Below the pieces are notes generated by a model that worked only from the letters and a program-made list of their open reading frames with translations, was not told the DNA's origin and did no database searches. DNA of 64,000 bases from Torymus aiolomorphi (taxonomy: Eukaryota > Arthropoda > Insecta > Hymenoptera > Torymidae): NCBI GenBank assembly GCA_036365515.1, contig CM070875.1, positions 97,198,628-97,262,627 of the forward strand, given 5' to 3'. Shown here piece by piece: positions 23,701-33,905 of the stretch. Position numbers and translations under genes: made by a program. Position 1 is the first letter of the stretch; the number at the start of each line of letters is the position of its first letter.

Positions 23701-26700
23701 ATACAAATTAATTCTTATTTTCGCTATGTTAAAAAAGTGATACCATTACTTATGCTTCTTTTGTAAAGTGACGAGTACTTATTTCATGTAATTTCTACAT
23801 AGTTGTAAAGAATCTTTGTAATAAAACTATTTTGTAATAAATTGACTTCAAATTAGTACTCAGATCTTAAGACTTTAAAATTCATTGTTACATTACATTA
23901 GATAGTAAAAAGAAAATTTTTGCGGCATGTTCTTTGTAGGCGTTCAGAATGGATTCTGCGGTCAGGAAACTTTGCACTATTAGATTTGAAGGAGTCAACA
24001 ATAAATGAGAAGCGTATATGCTCTGCCCATTTCAAAGGTGATGATATTAAGTATATTAGTAGAAATGGTAACATAGTGTACAAAGATACTGCGCTTCCAA
24101 TTGATCATTCTCTACTTTCTGCTGATTCGCAGGGTATTACTGATGAACAAATTGATAAAGAACATGTTGATTCAAATATCGACTATAATGATTCAATTCT
24201 GCCAGAAAATTTATTGGTAAAATTACCAATTCTTAGGAACGAAGTTCATCCATTAAATATTCATGCAGATAAACCAACATGTTCCAATTCTCAAAATGTT
24301 CATCAGAATGATATTGTAACTAGTAACAGTAACATTAGCCAATCGAACATTGAATTGAATAATGAGAAAGTAAAAAAGCTTGAAGATTTAGTATCAAAAT
24401 TGCAAATTCAGCTAGAAGCTGCAAACAAAAAAATTAATTTTATGAATCAATCTTCCGCAAGCAGTAATCTGAAAGAAGTAAATCGATTAAAAATAAAAGT
24501 AAATAAGTATAAAAAGATCGTTGTAAATAAATCGAAGAAAATAACTAGACTTGAACGGAACCTTGTAAGAAGTGAAGAGGAAGAAATTTTTTATAAAAAC
24601 TTTAAAAAATTAAATAAGTCAGTAATTGATTTTTTAAAAATGCAAGTAAATCACATTAAATTAAAAAAGTGGACAGACGAAGAAAAACAATTTGCTATGT
24701 CATTATTTTATAAATCTCCTAAAGCATACTGTTATTTACGTGATGAAAAAGAATTTACACTTCCTTGTATTAGGTCAATTCGAACGTGGGTAAATGAATT
24801 AGATTTAAAAACGGGAAAAACGGAAAATTTGTTGAAATTATTATTACAAGTATTATTATTACAAGTAAAATCTGAAAGTATGACTAGCAAAGAACGCGAG
24901 TGCGTGCTGATTTGGGATGAAATGGCAATTAAAGAATGGGTAGAGTATAATACAAAAAAAGATCTGATTGAAGGCTACACTGACTTGGGAGAACACGGTC
25001 GCTTGTCTACAATTGGTAATCATGTTTTAGTATTTATGTTGAGAGGTAGACAGCACAATTGGAGACAACCAATTAGTTACTACGTTTCTCGCAACAGTGT
25101 ATCTGGAAATAATCTTCACAAATTAATTGTAGATATGTTAGATTTTGCTGAAGATTGTGGTTTTTCAGTTCAAACAATGGTTTGCGATTTAGGATCACCA
25201 AATCAGCTCGCAATAAAAAAATTAAACATTTCCTTAGAAAAGCCATTCATTGAACGATATAATCGTAAAATTTTTTTCAATTTCGATCTTCCTCACTTAA
25301 TGAAATGTCTTCGAAATACTTTAAAAAATCATCAACTTAAAAGCGATAATCAAAACGTGTCGTGGGGACCAATTGTTGAATTATACGAAAACGAGAAAGA
25401 TAAACCGTCAAAATTAGCTGCTAAACTTACTTATGATCATTTAATGAATGTAAAATTAGCAACTCAAGTAATTAGTCATACCGTTTCATCAGCTCTTTTG
25501 ACCAGGCGACTTGCTAATTGTGAACCGTTAACTCATCCAGACTGTTTGGCGACGGCAAATTTTTTAAAAAAAGGAAATGATTTATTTGATTGCTTAAATA
25601 GTAGAACCACTCGTGATAACAATCCTTTGCGACGTCCTCTGTCGGTTCAAAACAATCAAGTTGTAGAATATTTGAAAGATAGTTTGTCGTGGATTGAAAC
25701 GTGGGAATGTCTCGGCAGTAAAACAAATCCTCCATGCTTTCGTGGTTTTTCTTTAACGGTGACAAGCGTTTTAATGCAATGGGAGGATATTAAACAAAAT
25801 GGCGGTCTTTATTTATTGACATCGCGATTAAACCAAGATCCGATTGAAAATTTATTTGCAGTTTTGAGAAGTCGCGGCGGTCATTGTCAAAATCCAACCG
25901 CGATGCAGCTTAGGCATAATTTGCAATATTCTATGACAGCTAATTTGAATTCATTGTCTAAAGTAAAAAACTGCGAGCCTGATAGAACAGTAGCATTACT
26001 AGCAATTTCAGAGCTAGAATCCAGCACAGACTTGCAAGATTGTAGCGCCAATGATCCCGACAGTGTGCTTGAATTGCAAGCAGATGTTCAATCGCACACT
26101 GTAAGTGAGAGTAATGCATTAAATAATATTTCACTTGAGGAAACCTGTCAATCACATTGCAATACATGTAATGTTGATAATAATTTAGAGACTTCTTTAA
26201 TGAATGACATTGATAGTAACGAGAGTGAACAATTGTTTAATGAAGAAGTGGATGAGCCAATGAGGAACACTGCAGATGATAGTATTCCAGTACAAGAAAT
26301 TGTTTCTAATAGTCACGTTGCAGATGACATTGATGCTTATGAAGAAATTGTCTCTGTTAGTAGTAGCAGTCAGTCAAGTTTAGGGAACCTTTCTGATAAA
26401 TATGACCAAATTTTCTGCAACCCTCTTGATTCATCCACCCCTTTGCAAGCTGCAATGAAGTATGTTGCTGGTTACGTAGCTAAGAAGTGTTTCTCCAAAT
26501 CAAAATGTACTGATTGTAAATCTGCATTGACTCGCGAAAATGTCAATTTTGAGCAAAACAATAATCTGCTCATCTTTTTTAAAGCTTATGCTACTTCCGA
26601 TAACAATGAACTTGGTAACTTGTGTGTTCCTTCCGATGATTTCACCAATGTTATAACTACCGCGGCAGAAAATTTTCAAAAACAATTTTTAATTAATAGT

Positions 26701-26955
26701 CATTGCAAAAATATTGGTCAAAATTTATTTAATGAAATTAGTAGAATTATCAAGCAGAATCACAAAAACTTTTGGAATGTTGACGATCCTTGTAAAACAC
26801 ATTACGAATTAATTATTAAATTTTTTGTAAGAGTACATATATTTTACAAATTGAAGTGGATGAACAATCGCTTGCGAGTAGATAAAAAACGCAAAAAACA
26901 TGAAATTGCTAGTAACAGACGCAATCGGAAACTGCAGAAATTAACTCATCAATAA
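17539..26955 (+). CDS. P-element-type transposase with N-terminal THAP domain (two exons, 6.3-kb intron)
   Basis: Exon 1 is 17,539-17,639 (MPPNKHLCSYEGCLN, LQFHRFPKNEQ). Exon 2 is 23,940-26,955, after the acceptor TGTTCTTTGTAG. The join AG|G restores one frame and completes a THAP zinc finger: C-x4-C in exon 1, EWILRSG and ICSAHF (C-x2-H) in exon 2. THAP binds the element ends. After a coiled-coil (spliced residues about 155-240) comes the RNase H-like catalytic domain: LIWDEMAI (Asp ~360), VCDLGSPN (Asp ~450), FDLPHLMKCLRN, and DPIENLFAVLR (Glu ~670). These correspond to the D, D, E residues of P transposase. The C-terminal block MKYVAGYVAKKC is also typical. No internal stop in about 1,038 codons, so it may be functional or domesticated. 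The donor (AG|GTGCTT) is weak; this and missing terminal repeats are the main doubts. Confidence 0.85.
17690..20280. repeat. intronic long-period tandem repeat, about three diverged copies
   Basis: CCAATAGATTGGC-CGT-GCTTCCTCAAACTTGAT recurs at about 17,712 and 18,408. The block AATATAGTAAAAACACATTA with AGAATAACAAAATAAAAA recurs at about 17,982, 18,693 and 19,556. Period is roughly 700-860 bp with indels. The texture (repeated ATTTCA/TTTTCTCAGAAACTA sentences) resembles 41.2-42.9 kb. No ORF. Confidence 0.6.
20508..20742. repeat. (AC)n-(GC)n and (TA)n microsatellites
   Basis: (AC)n from 20,508 to about 20,579, then CGCACGCGCGCG to 20,617, and (TA)n from 20,669 to about 20,742. The open frames through these tracts are artefacts of the repeat. 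Confidence 0.95.
21047..23405. mobile_element. foldback element (2.36 kb) with internal ~160-bp repeat arrays, 9-bp TSD
   Basis: The ends ATGAGACTGAAGTTAGCAGC and its near-complement are flanked by ATAACTAAA at 21,038-21,046 and 23,406-23,414, a 9-bp target duplication. Each arm holds unique terminal DNA (~350 bp) and then an array of ~160-bp units. Units include AAAATTCGAGCCGGCTGCTAG, GGATATACAGACTCCTAATG and ATGAACACCTCCCATTATTT. The arrays invert at about 22,290. Long inverted repeats with internal tandem repeats and 9-bp duplications match the foldback/Mutator-like pattern. Non-coding. It sits inside the intron of the P-type transposase gene. Confidence 0.85.
23411..23630. repeat. degenerate CCCTAAA-like array
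   Basis: Words such as CCCTAAACCCT, AACCCTGAAACC, CCCTAAACCGTAAA recur over ~220 bp right next to the foldback element. It resembles a decayed telomere-type heptamer, although insects usually use TTAGG. It may be chance simple-sequence degeneration. Confidence 0.5.
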
Positions 26956-28280
26956 ACATTTTTTTTATTAATTATTACTGTTAATTGACTTGTTTTCATT
27001 GAATTATGTATTTTAAAGGACTAAATTTTATTCGTTAATCAGTAAAAATATTAATTTTTAACAGAAATTGTTGTCTCCTTTTAAATTAAAGTATCTATTG
27101 TATTCCAATTTTATTCATGTTAATCAGTAAAAATATTAATTTTTAACAGAAATTGTTGCCATTTTTAAAATTAAAGTATCTATATTGTATTCCAATTACA
27201 GTATTAATGTAGAATAATAATATTATAAGAGTCCAATAAAGTACATATTAACATTTTCAGCTAAGATTTTAATGTGTTTAGAAACTCTGAGGTAAATAAT
27301 CATATAAATATAATTAATAAATATTTAAATTATTTTTTGGCATGATAAAATAATTTTTATATTTATAATCCTTAATGAATAAAAGCTTTATAACAGAGTA
27401 CTTATTATACTCCTCTATTTCTTACTCTTTTCTCTGTTAAGGAGACATTTATATGATTATTTATGTACACATAGCAGAATACAAATGGAAAGCAACATTT
27501 ACTTCAATTTGATAAATATATTTGTCTGTATAGTACTGCGCTATGCAGATAAATATATTTCTAAAATTGAAAGTGTGTTGCATTTCCGTTTATTTTTGGT
27601 ACGTGTACAACTTGAGAGAATTAGGTTGAGGACGAAAGTGGGTAAACTTTGCCGAAAGATCTACTAGAAATAGAGAAAAAAATTTATTGGCAGAAATAAT
27701 TTTTTTTTTCTTTTTTAGTAGACTTTTAAGTAAAGTTTGTGGGTTTGAGGTCTTTCTCCTTGGTATCGTGGTTATGTAGGGCTATTGGCGAAGGTTCCAC
27801 GGCTAATGTTATTAATAATGGTATACGTAATTGCAATAAATTACATTTAATTTTGTCATGCCGCAAAAATATTTGTAATTGCTATTTCATTACGGCAACA
27901 ATTATTAGAAACATTAAAAAAAAAACCAACGCGCTATTGGCAGTACCTCTAGGTAGTGCGAAAATCTGCCAGAAAGTACATAAAGTTGTACAAATATGCA
28001 GTTTCAGTTTATAATAGAAATTGTTAAATAATTATTATTTAGCTGAAATGATTTGTTTTTCATAATAAGCTCAAAGAAATAGAAGTAATTTAATAATTTA
28101 CTTAAACAATTTTTAGTATTTCTTTTTCCATAAAGTCGAATTATTTTGGTCTCGTTTTAAATAAAAACAATTAAATATAGAACATTGTTACAATTTTACA
28201 TAAAAATAATTTGATGATAGATGTATTAATATCTGTGATTGCCGAAAACTCAATATTTTAAGAGATAACAGCAACTGAAA
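26956..28280. other. 3' flank of P-type gene with 85-bp tandem duplication
   Basis: GTTAATCAGTAAAAATATT starts at 27,034 and again at 27,119, followed in both by TTTTTAACAGAAATTGTTG and AAAGTATCTAT, giving an 85-bp tandem duplication. Beyond it no coding content is recognised; the short open frames at 27.5-28.0 kb do not look like proteins. Confidence 0.55.
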
Positions 28281-29030
28281 TAATGAGCTAAGTCCATTTT
28301 GAGGGGGAAAACGAGCTAAGTTCACGTTAAAACGATTTAAATTTTTAAATAAATTATGGTCATTGGTTATACGTGAAAATAACTAATAGTGATTATTTCA
28401 GGAGTTAATTGGCAACACATTTAATAATAAAAACACGCGTTAGTAATTTTTAACGTCTCTTTTATAATATGGCTTAGAGCGAAAACGAGCTAAGTCCACG
28501 TTAAAACGATTTAAATCTTTAAATAAATTATAATAATTGGTTATCAGTGAAAATAATAAATAGTATTTTATATCATTAAAATTCTTATTATAGAATATCA
28601 CATTTCACGTAATATTAAAATTAATATAATATTAAATCATATTTAACTTATTATTTTATTATAGTAAAATATTAAAATTTAATGATTATAATTTAATAAT
28701 AAACAAAATACAATATTAATAATAAACTTTGCAAACAATAATACTGTGTAAACAAATTTAACCGTACACCCAGTTCAATTTCGGAGTCGGAGAAGCAGAA
28801 GTTCAGTTGGAACTTTGGAAGTATTAAAAAATCTGCATTATTAAAACAGATCCTAAGAAATGGCGCTCTAATAGACATTAAAACCCTTTAAAATTAAAAT
28901 AATTGATTGTATTTTCATCCTACATTCATGTTCTGAGTGTTAAATATTTATTTTAATCGATAATAAGCTTAAATAGAGAATTTAGGGGGGAAACGAGCTA
29001 AGTTCACTTTGACGGGGGAAAACCGCCCAA
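28281..29030. repeat. GGGGGAAAACGAGCTAAGT repeat units
   Basis: Imperfect units containing CGAGCTAAGT-CACGTTAAAACGATTTAAAT start at about 28,301 and 28,478, ~177 bp apart. A shorter relative is at 28,984. Unit content includes AAATAAATTAT and TTGGTTAT. No gene. Confidence 0.55.
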
Positions 29031-29096
29031 TTCGCAATGTTTGCTTCACTGTATCGACACAACGAAGCGATGGTACTCTATACCTCTATACATCGA

Positions 29097-30793
29097 CAGT
29101 GGCGGATCCAAGGGGAGGCGATGGGGAAGGCCCCCCCCCCCCCAAAGACCGCACGCAGACGGTTGGGAGGAAGCAAGTTGATTATGAAATAAACCCAAAT
29201 AGCCGGGGGATGTGAGGTCCACGCATATTAGGGAATTACGTAGATGCGCAACAATAAGCAAGACAATTAATTAAACCATTTTTAAACCCAAGTATGTGGG
29301 GGATATGAAGTCCACGCATATAAGAGAGTCATGTAGACATAACAAAATAAGCCTAACGATTATTTAAATAATTTTTAAACCAAAGTAGCCGGGGGATATG
29401 AGGTCCACGCATATAAGCGAGTCATGTAGACATGAAAAAATAAGCCAAACGATTATTTAAATAATTTTTAAACCCAAGTAACCGGGGGGTATGAGGTCCA
29501 CGTATATAAGGGAGTCATGTAGACATGAAAAAATAAGCCAAACAGTTATTTAAATAATTTTTAAACCTAAGTAGCTGGGGGATATGAGATCCACGCATAT
29601 AACGGAGTTATGTACATGACTCCCTTATATGCGTGGACCTCATATCCCCCGGCTACTTGGGTTTAAAAATTATTTAAATAATCGTTTTGCTTATTTTTTC
29701 TTGTCTACATGACTTCCTTATACGCGTGGACCTCATATCCCCCGGCTACTTGGGTTTAAAACTTATTTAAATAATCGTTTTGCTTATTTCTTCATGTCTA
29801 CATGACTCCCTTATATGCGTGGATCTCATATCATCCGGCTACTTGGGTTTAGAACTTATTTAAATAATCGTTTTGCTTATTTTTTCATATCTACATGACT
29901 CCCTTATATGCGTGGACCTCATATCCCCCGGCTACTTGGGTTTAAAAATTATTTAAATAATCGTTTTGCTTATTTTTTCTTGTCTACATGACTTCCTTAT
30001 ACGCGTGGACCTCATATCCCCCGGCTACTTGGGTTTAAAACTTATTTAAATAATCGTTTTGCTTATTTCTTCATGTCTACATGACTCCCTTATATGCGTG
30101 GATCTCATATCATCCGGCTACTTGGGTTTAGAACTTATTTAAATAATCGTTTTGCTTATTTTTTCATATCTACATGACTCCCTTATATGCGTGGACCTCA
30201 TATCCCCCGGCTACTTGGGTTTAAAAATTATTTAAATAATCGTTTTGCTTATTTTTTCTTGTCTACATGACTTCCTTATACGCGTGGACCTCATATCCCC
30301 CGGCTACTTGGGTTTAAAACTTATTTAAATAATCGTTTTGCTTATTTCTTCATGTCTACATGACTCCCTTATATGCGTGGATCTCATATCATCCGGCTAC
30401 TTGGGTTTAAAGATTATTTAAATAATCGTTTTGCTTATTTTTTCTTGTCTACACGACTACCTTATATGCGTGGACTTCATATCCCCCGGCTACTTGGGTT
30501 TAAACCTATTTAAATAATCGTTTGGCTTATTTTTTCATGTCTACACGACTCCTTTATATGCGTGGACCTCATATATCCTCCGCCTACTTGGGTTTAAAAA
30601 TTGTTTATATGATTATCTTGCTTATTGTTGCACGTCTACGTAATTTCCTTTACATGCGTGGACCTCATATCCCCCGCCTACTTGGGTTTAAAAATTGTTG
30701 GTTTTTTTTTCACATCACTTCCTTAAAAAAAGGTCATCGGATATACTCCTTCGCAATCGCCCCCCCTATGCCCCAGGACTGGATCCGCCCCTG
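29097..30793. mobile_element. non-autonomous hAT-type element filled with inverted satellite arrays
   Basis: Left end CAGTGGCGGATCCAAGG and right end GGACTGGATCCGCCCCTG are terminal inverted repeats; both lead into a G/C homopolymer-rich stretch. TACATCGA flanks it at 29,089-29,096 and 30,794-30,801, the 8-bp duplication of hAT insertions. Apart from the ends the element is made of ~93-bp repeats (CGTGGACCTCATATCCCCCG, CTACTTGGGTTTAAA, AATAATCGTTTTGCTTAT) that invert at about 29,612. No transposase. Confidence 0.88.
29701..30537 (-). repeat. 279-bp higher-order repeat (3 x 93 bp), three copies
   Basis: TTGTCTACATGACTTCC begins at 29,701, 29,980 and 30,259, exactly 279 bp apart. Within each 279-bp unit the three 93-bp monomers differ from one another (for example CGCGTGGACC, GCGTGGATCTC, CATATCATCC variants), while equivalent monomers in successive units are almost identical. 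That is higher-order satellite structure produced by recent block amplification. Confidence 0.85.
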
Positions 30794-31485
30794 TACATCG
30801 AAAGGTATTACTGTTTTTAATAAGTACAGTATGCCACCTTAATATGTACGTTTGGAACTTGTCGACGAGTGCAAAACATTAAATGCCGTTTTCTCGAAAA
30901 CTCGAAAAGTGGACTCAGGCAGTTTTCCCCCTCGACCACAGATATTATCAATAATATGAACTTTATAAGTATTTTCTGTTTAGAAGCCCTGGTGAAAATT
31001 TTAACACATTTTAATACGTGTTATATTATATATGATCATACGTATTGTAATACGTACTTTCACACGTACTATAGTACGTATGTACGTATTATAATACGTA
31101 CTATAATACGTCAGAAAATGATGACGCTATAATACGTATTACAATATGTATTATAACACGTATTAAAACACGTATAAATCATTTGAAAAATATAAATAAA
31201 AAAATTAATTTTAAAATTTAAATAAATTATTTAATTTTTTAAATCTATTTCGTGTTTATTATAAATTTAAAACTGTATGCATTACGACATTTAATATTAA
31301 TTTAATATTGATTACATTTGAATTAATTTATAGTTTATATTCAATATTTTTAAAATAACAAATAATTATTTTATTTAAATTTTAAAATTTATATTTTTCA
31401 AATAATTTATACGTGTTTTAATACGTGTTATAATACATATTGTAATACGTATTATAGCGTCATCATTTTCTGACGTATTATAGTA

Positions 31486-32204
31486 CACGGAGAGAAATTT
31501 TGTAGTGAAAATTACAAATATTCGAGACAAAATTACCAGTTTCTATGGTAATGGATGGACAGACTGACAATTTCAAACTTTTTACCAAAGTGCCTTGGTA
31601 AAATTTTTTTTTAGTTAATTTAAATTAAAAAAATTAACTTTTTTTATCCATATTGATGGATATATAGTATTTTAATATAGAAATAGAAACAGAAACAAGG
31701 ATGAAAAAACATTAAACTGAAAAAAATTTTTACGGAAGCGGGATTCGATCCGACGATCTTTGGGTTGAGAGTCCGACGTTCTACCGACTGCGCCACGGAA
31801 GCTGTTACCAACAGTCATTTGAATCGCCGTTATTACTTACTGAAAATATGTGTATTGTTTTCATTTTAACGTCGCGCACGCCTCTAGTATCAATCTTCTG
31901 AAACACAATAATGCGCAGTGCGCATGCGCGAATACACAAATACCAGGTTATTTGGTAAAATTTATCAGTTTTCTTAGTAAAAATTCTTAGGTTACCTTGT
32001 AAAAATGACTAGATCTCAATTTTTACCAGTGTGTCTGGTAATTTTTATTCCGATAATTTGGTATTTTTTTTAAGTGGTTATGGTAGTTTTTCCTGGGAAA
32101 CTTATAAATTGTATTAGAAACCTGGGAATATCACGGCTTTTGACAGTCTATCCATGCGCTATCAAGGCACCTTGGTAATTTTTACTCTAAAATTTCTCTC
32201 CGTG
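31486..32204. mobile_element. 719-bp TA-flanked MITE nested in the palindromic element
   Basis: Ends CACGGAGAGAAATTTT and AAAATTTCTCTCCGTG are inverted repeats, with TA on both sides (31,484-31,485 and 32,205-32,206). The outer element's sequence resumes directly after, so insertion is clear. TA duplication suggests the Tc1/mariner group. No transposase; it carries a tRNA-like sequence. Confidence 0.75.
31732..31803 (-). tRNA. tRNA-like fossil inside the MITE (anticodon position CTC)
   Basis: The minus strand has an A-box-like TGGCGCAGTCGG and a B-box GGATCGAATCC at tRNA-like spacing, with CTCTCAA where an anticodon loop would be (CTC, Glu-like). The acceptor and D/anticodon stems do not pair properly, so it is a degenerate or tRNA-derived promoter sequence rather than a working tRNA gene. 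Confidence 0.4.
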
Positions 32205-32431
32205 TACTTATCATAATACGTACATATGTACTATAGTACGTGTGAAAGTACGTATTACAATACGTATGATCATATATAATATAACACGTATTAAAATGTG
32301 TTAAAATTTTCACCAGGGAGTTATTACAATTATATATATTATTTTGAACTAATATTTTTTTTATGTAATTAAATTAAATAATTCACGTGTTTAAAAAGTG
32401 TAAATCATTTATTGAAATTCATTGAAGAACC

Positions 32432-32735
32432 TGTACAAAATAAATAGACCATTACTACGACGCCCCCGACGAAGAAAATCTCCTTTAGTAATTTCGCGGC
32501 GAAGAGTATCCTATTTAGCAATTCTGCGACGAAAAGAATCTCTTTTAGTAATTTTCCGGCGAAGAATAACCTATCTTGCAATTCTGCGACGAAAAGAATC
32601 TCCTTCAACAATTTTGCGGCGAAAACAATCCTATCTAGCATTTTTGCGACGAAAAGAATCTCTTACTGATTTTCCGGCGAGAGTATCCTATTTAGCATTT
32701 TTGCAACGAAGAAACGAATCTCCTTAAATTTGTTT
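32432..32735. repeat. ~36/72-bp minisatellite (GCGACGAAAAGAATCTC units)
   Basis: Units of the type TTTAGCAATTCTGCGACG-AAAGAATCTCCTT-TAATTTTCCGGCGAA recur about eight times in single or paired form. Open frames exist on both strands only because the period is near a multiple of three. Confidence 0.75.
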
Positions 32736-33593
32736 GCGACAAAAACTACCCTTCGGCGTTTTGGTTCTCGTACTTGTAACTTATAATTTAACCTTTTTAA
32801 TGACAAAATAAATAAATAGATAAAATAAAATTTTATTCAATTTTTTTTATAATAAAAAGCAGACTTTAATAAGGATATTTAAAATTGGCAAGTTGTCAAA
32901 TAGAACACTAAATTGATAAATTTAATTAATGTAGTTATAAAACACGAAAATATTGCTGTAAAAACTTATTTGCATTTTTAGTTCTATAAATTTTGCCAGA
33001 ATATTTGTCATTCAGTAATTAAATACAGCGAAATCTTATTTAATCTATAATGATAAGAAGGTATATTAACACTCCAGAGTTGGCTCAATTTCTGCTGTAA
33101 ACCTTCAGGCTTCGCAGAAACTTATTAAATAAACATATTAGTAGTTATAAAATTGTACCGCAGAAAATCTATATAAGAAAAATTTACAAAATTTACAAAT
33201 TCACGTGGAAGAACTATATTATCATTTTACAGTGAAATCAAATTATAAAAATTGTTTAATGAAAATCATTCATTTATATTACATATCCTAAAGTATTTTA
33301 ATATCGTGGAATTTATTTAATTTATTAAACAATATCTACTTCAATTTGAGAAAGTCTCGTGCTAATTTTATTAACATTTTATTCATAAGCTGTAAAAGCT
33401 TATCCACGCCTGATCAGTGAAACCGCGTTTTGGCCCGGGCTCCGGCTTCAAGAGCCGTCTGCGCGGAGCGCACTTCAAATTAACCATGCGCGCGACATCT
33501 TGCGGCCAGTTTGGTACTACCGGCGCCAAGTCCCTCCGGCCGATCTGAACTTACGCTTCTATAAGCGTCTATATTCGTTGGTATAGTGTATTT

Positions 33594-33905
33594 GATAGGT
33601 TATGAATATTGTCAATTTGTAAATATAGAGAAGGTGTCTTCGTTTACAACCATTGATTACGAACTCAGTAGATATCGGACAACATAAATTAAAATGCATC
33701 CAACGTATAACGTCCAACGTCCAACATTCTACGAAGAAAGCCCGTAAGAGTCTTGTTCATCGTGTATCTCGCTGTTCCACGTATATTATAGATATATTAC
33801 TAACCCATGATATTCTTGTTCTTTATATCTGTTCCTCAGAGCTGTGCGAAGGCTCTTACATCATACATCAGCTGGTTGGTGGGGGACATGGCCTAAATCT
33901 GGATA
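33594..33905. repeat. dispersed repeat family A, uninterrupted copy (reverse orientation)
   Basis: In reverse complement it reads family A in order: GGACATGG, GGAACAGATATAAAG, ACGTTGGACGTTGG, TGTTGTCCGATATCTACTG, then through the site where the PLE sits in the 12.4/16.7-kb copy (CGAAGACACCTTCTCTATA) to CATAACCTATCAAATAC. It acts as an empty-site reference for the PLE insertion. Upstream 33,400-33,590 is GC-richer and shares AATATAGACGCTTATAGAAG with 17.05 kb. Confidence 0.75.

Larger units (their letters stand above)
30987..32318. mobile_element. palindromic element of ATACGTATT words, split by a nested element
   Basis: Left arm begins CCCTGGTGAAAATTTTAAC and the right ends with its complement. 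Arms of roughly 110 bp plus inner matching blocks are full of ATACGTATTATAATACGT words, themselves palindromic. A central AT-rich inverted repeat lies at about 31,140-31,480. The right arm is interrupted at 31,486 by another element. No clear target duplication. Confidence 0.75.

Noticed and set aside
31732..31803. Functional tRNA-Glu gene
   Set aside because: Promoter boxes are present but acceptor, D and anticodon stems do not pair; kept only as a tRNA-like fossil.
32405..32727. Arg-rich frame (LRRKES repeats) and its antisense counterpart
   Set aside because: Generated by the 36/72-bp minisatellite; no start context or homologue recognised.
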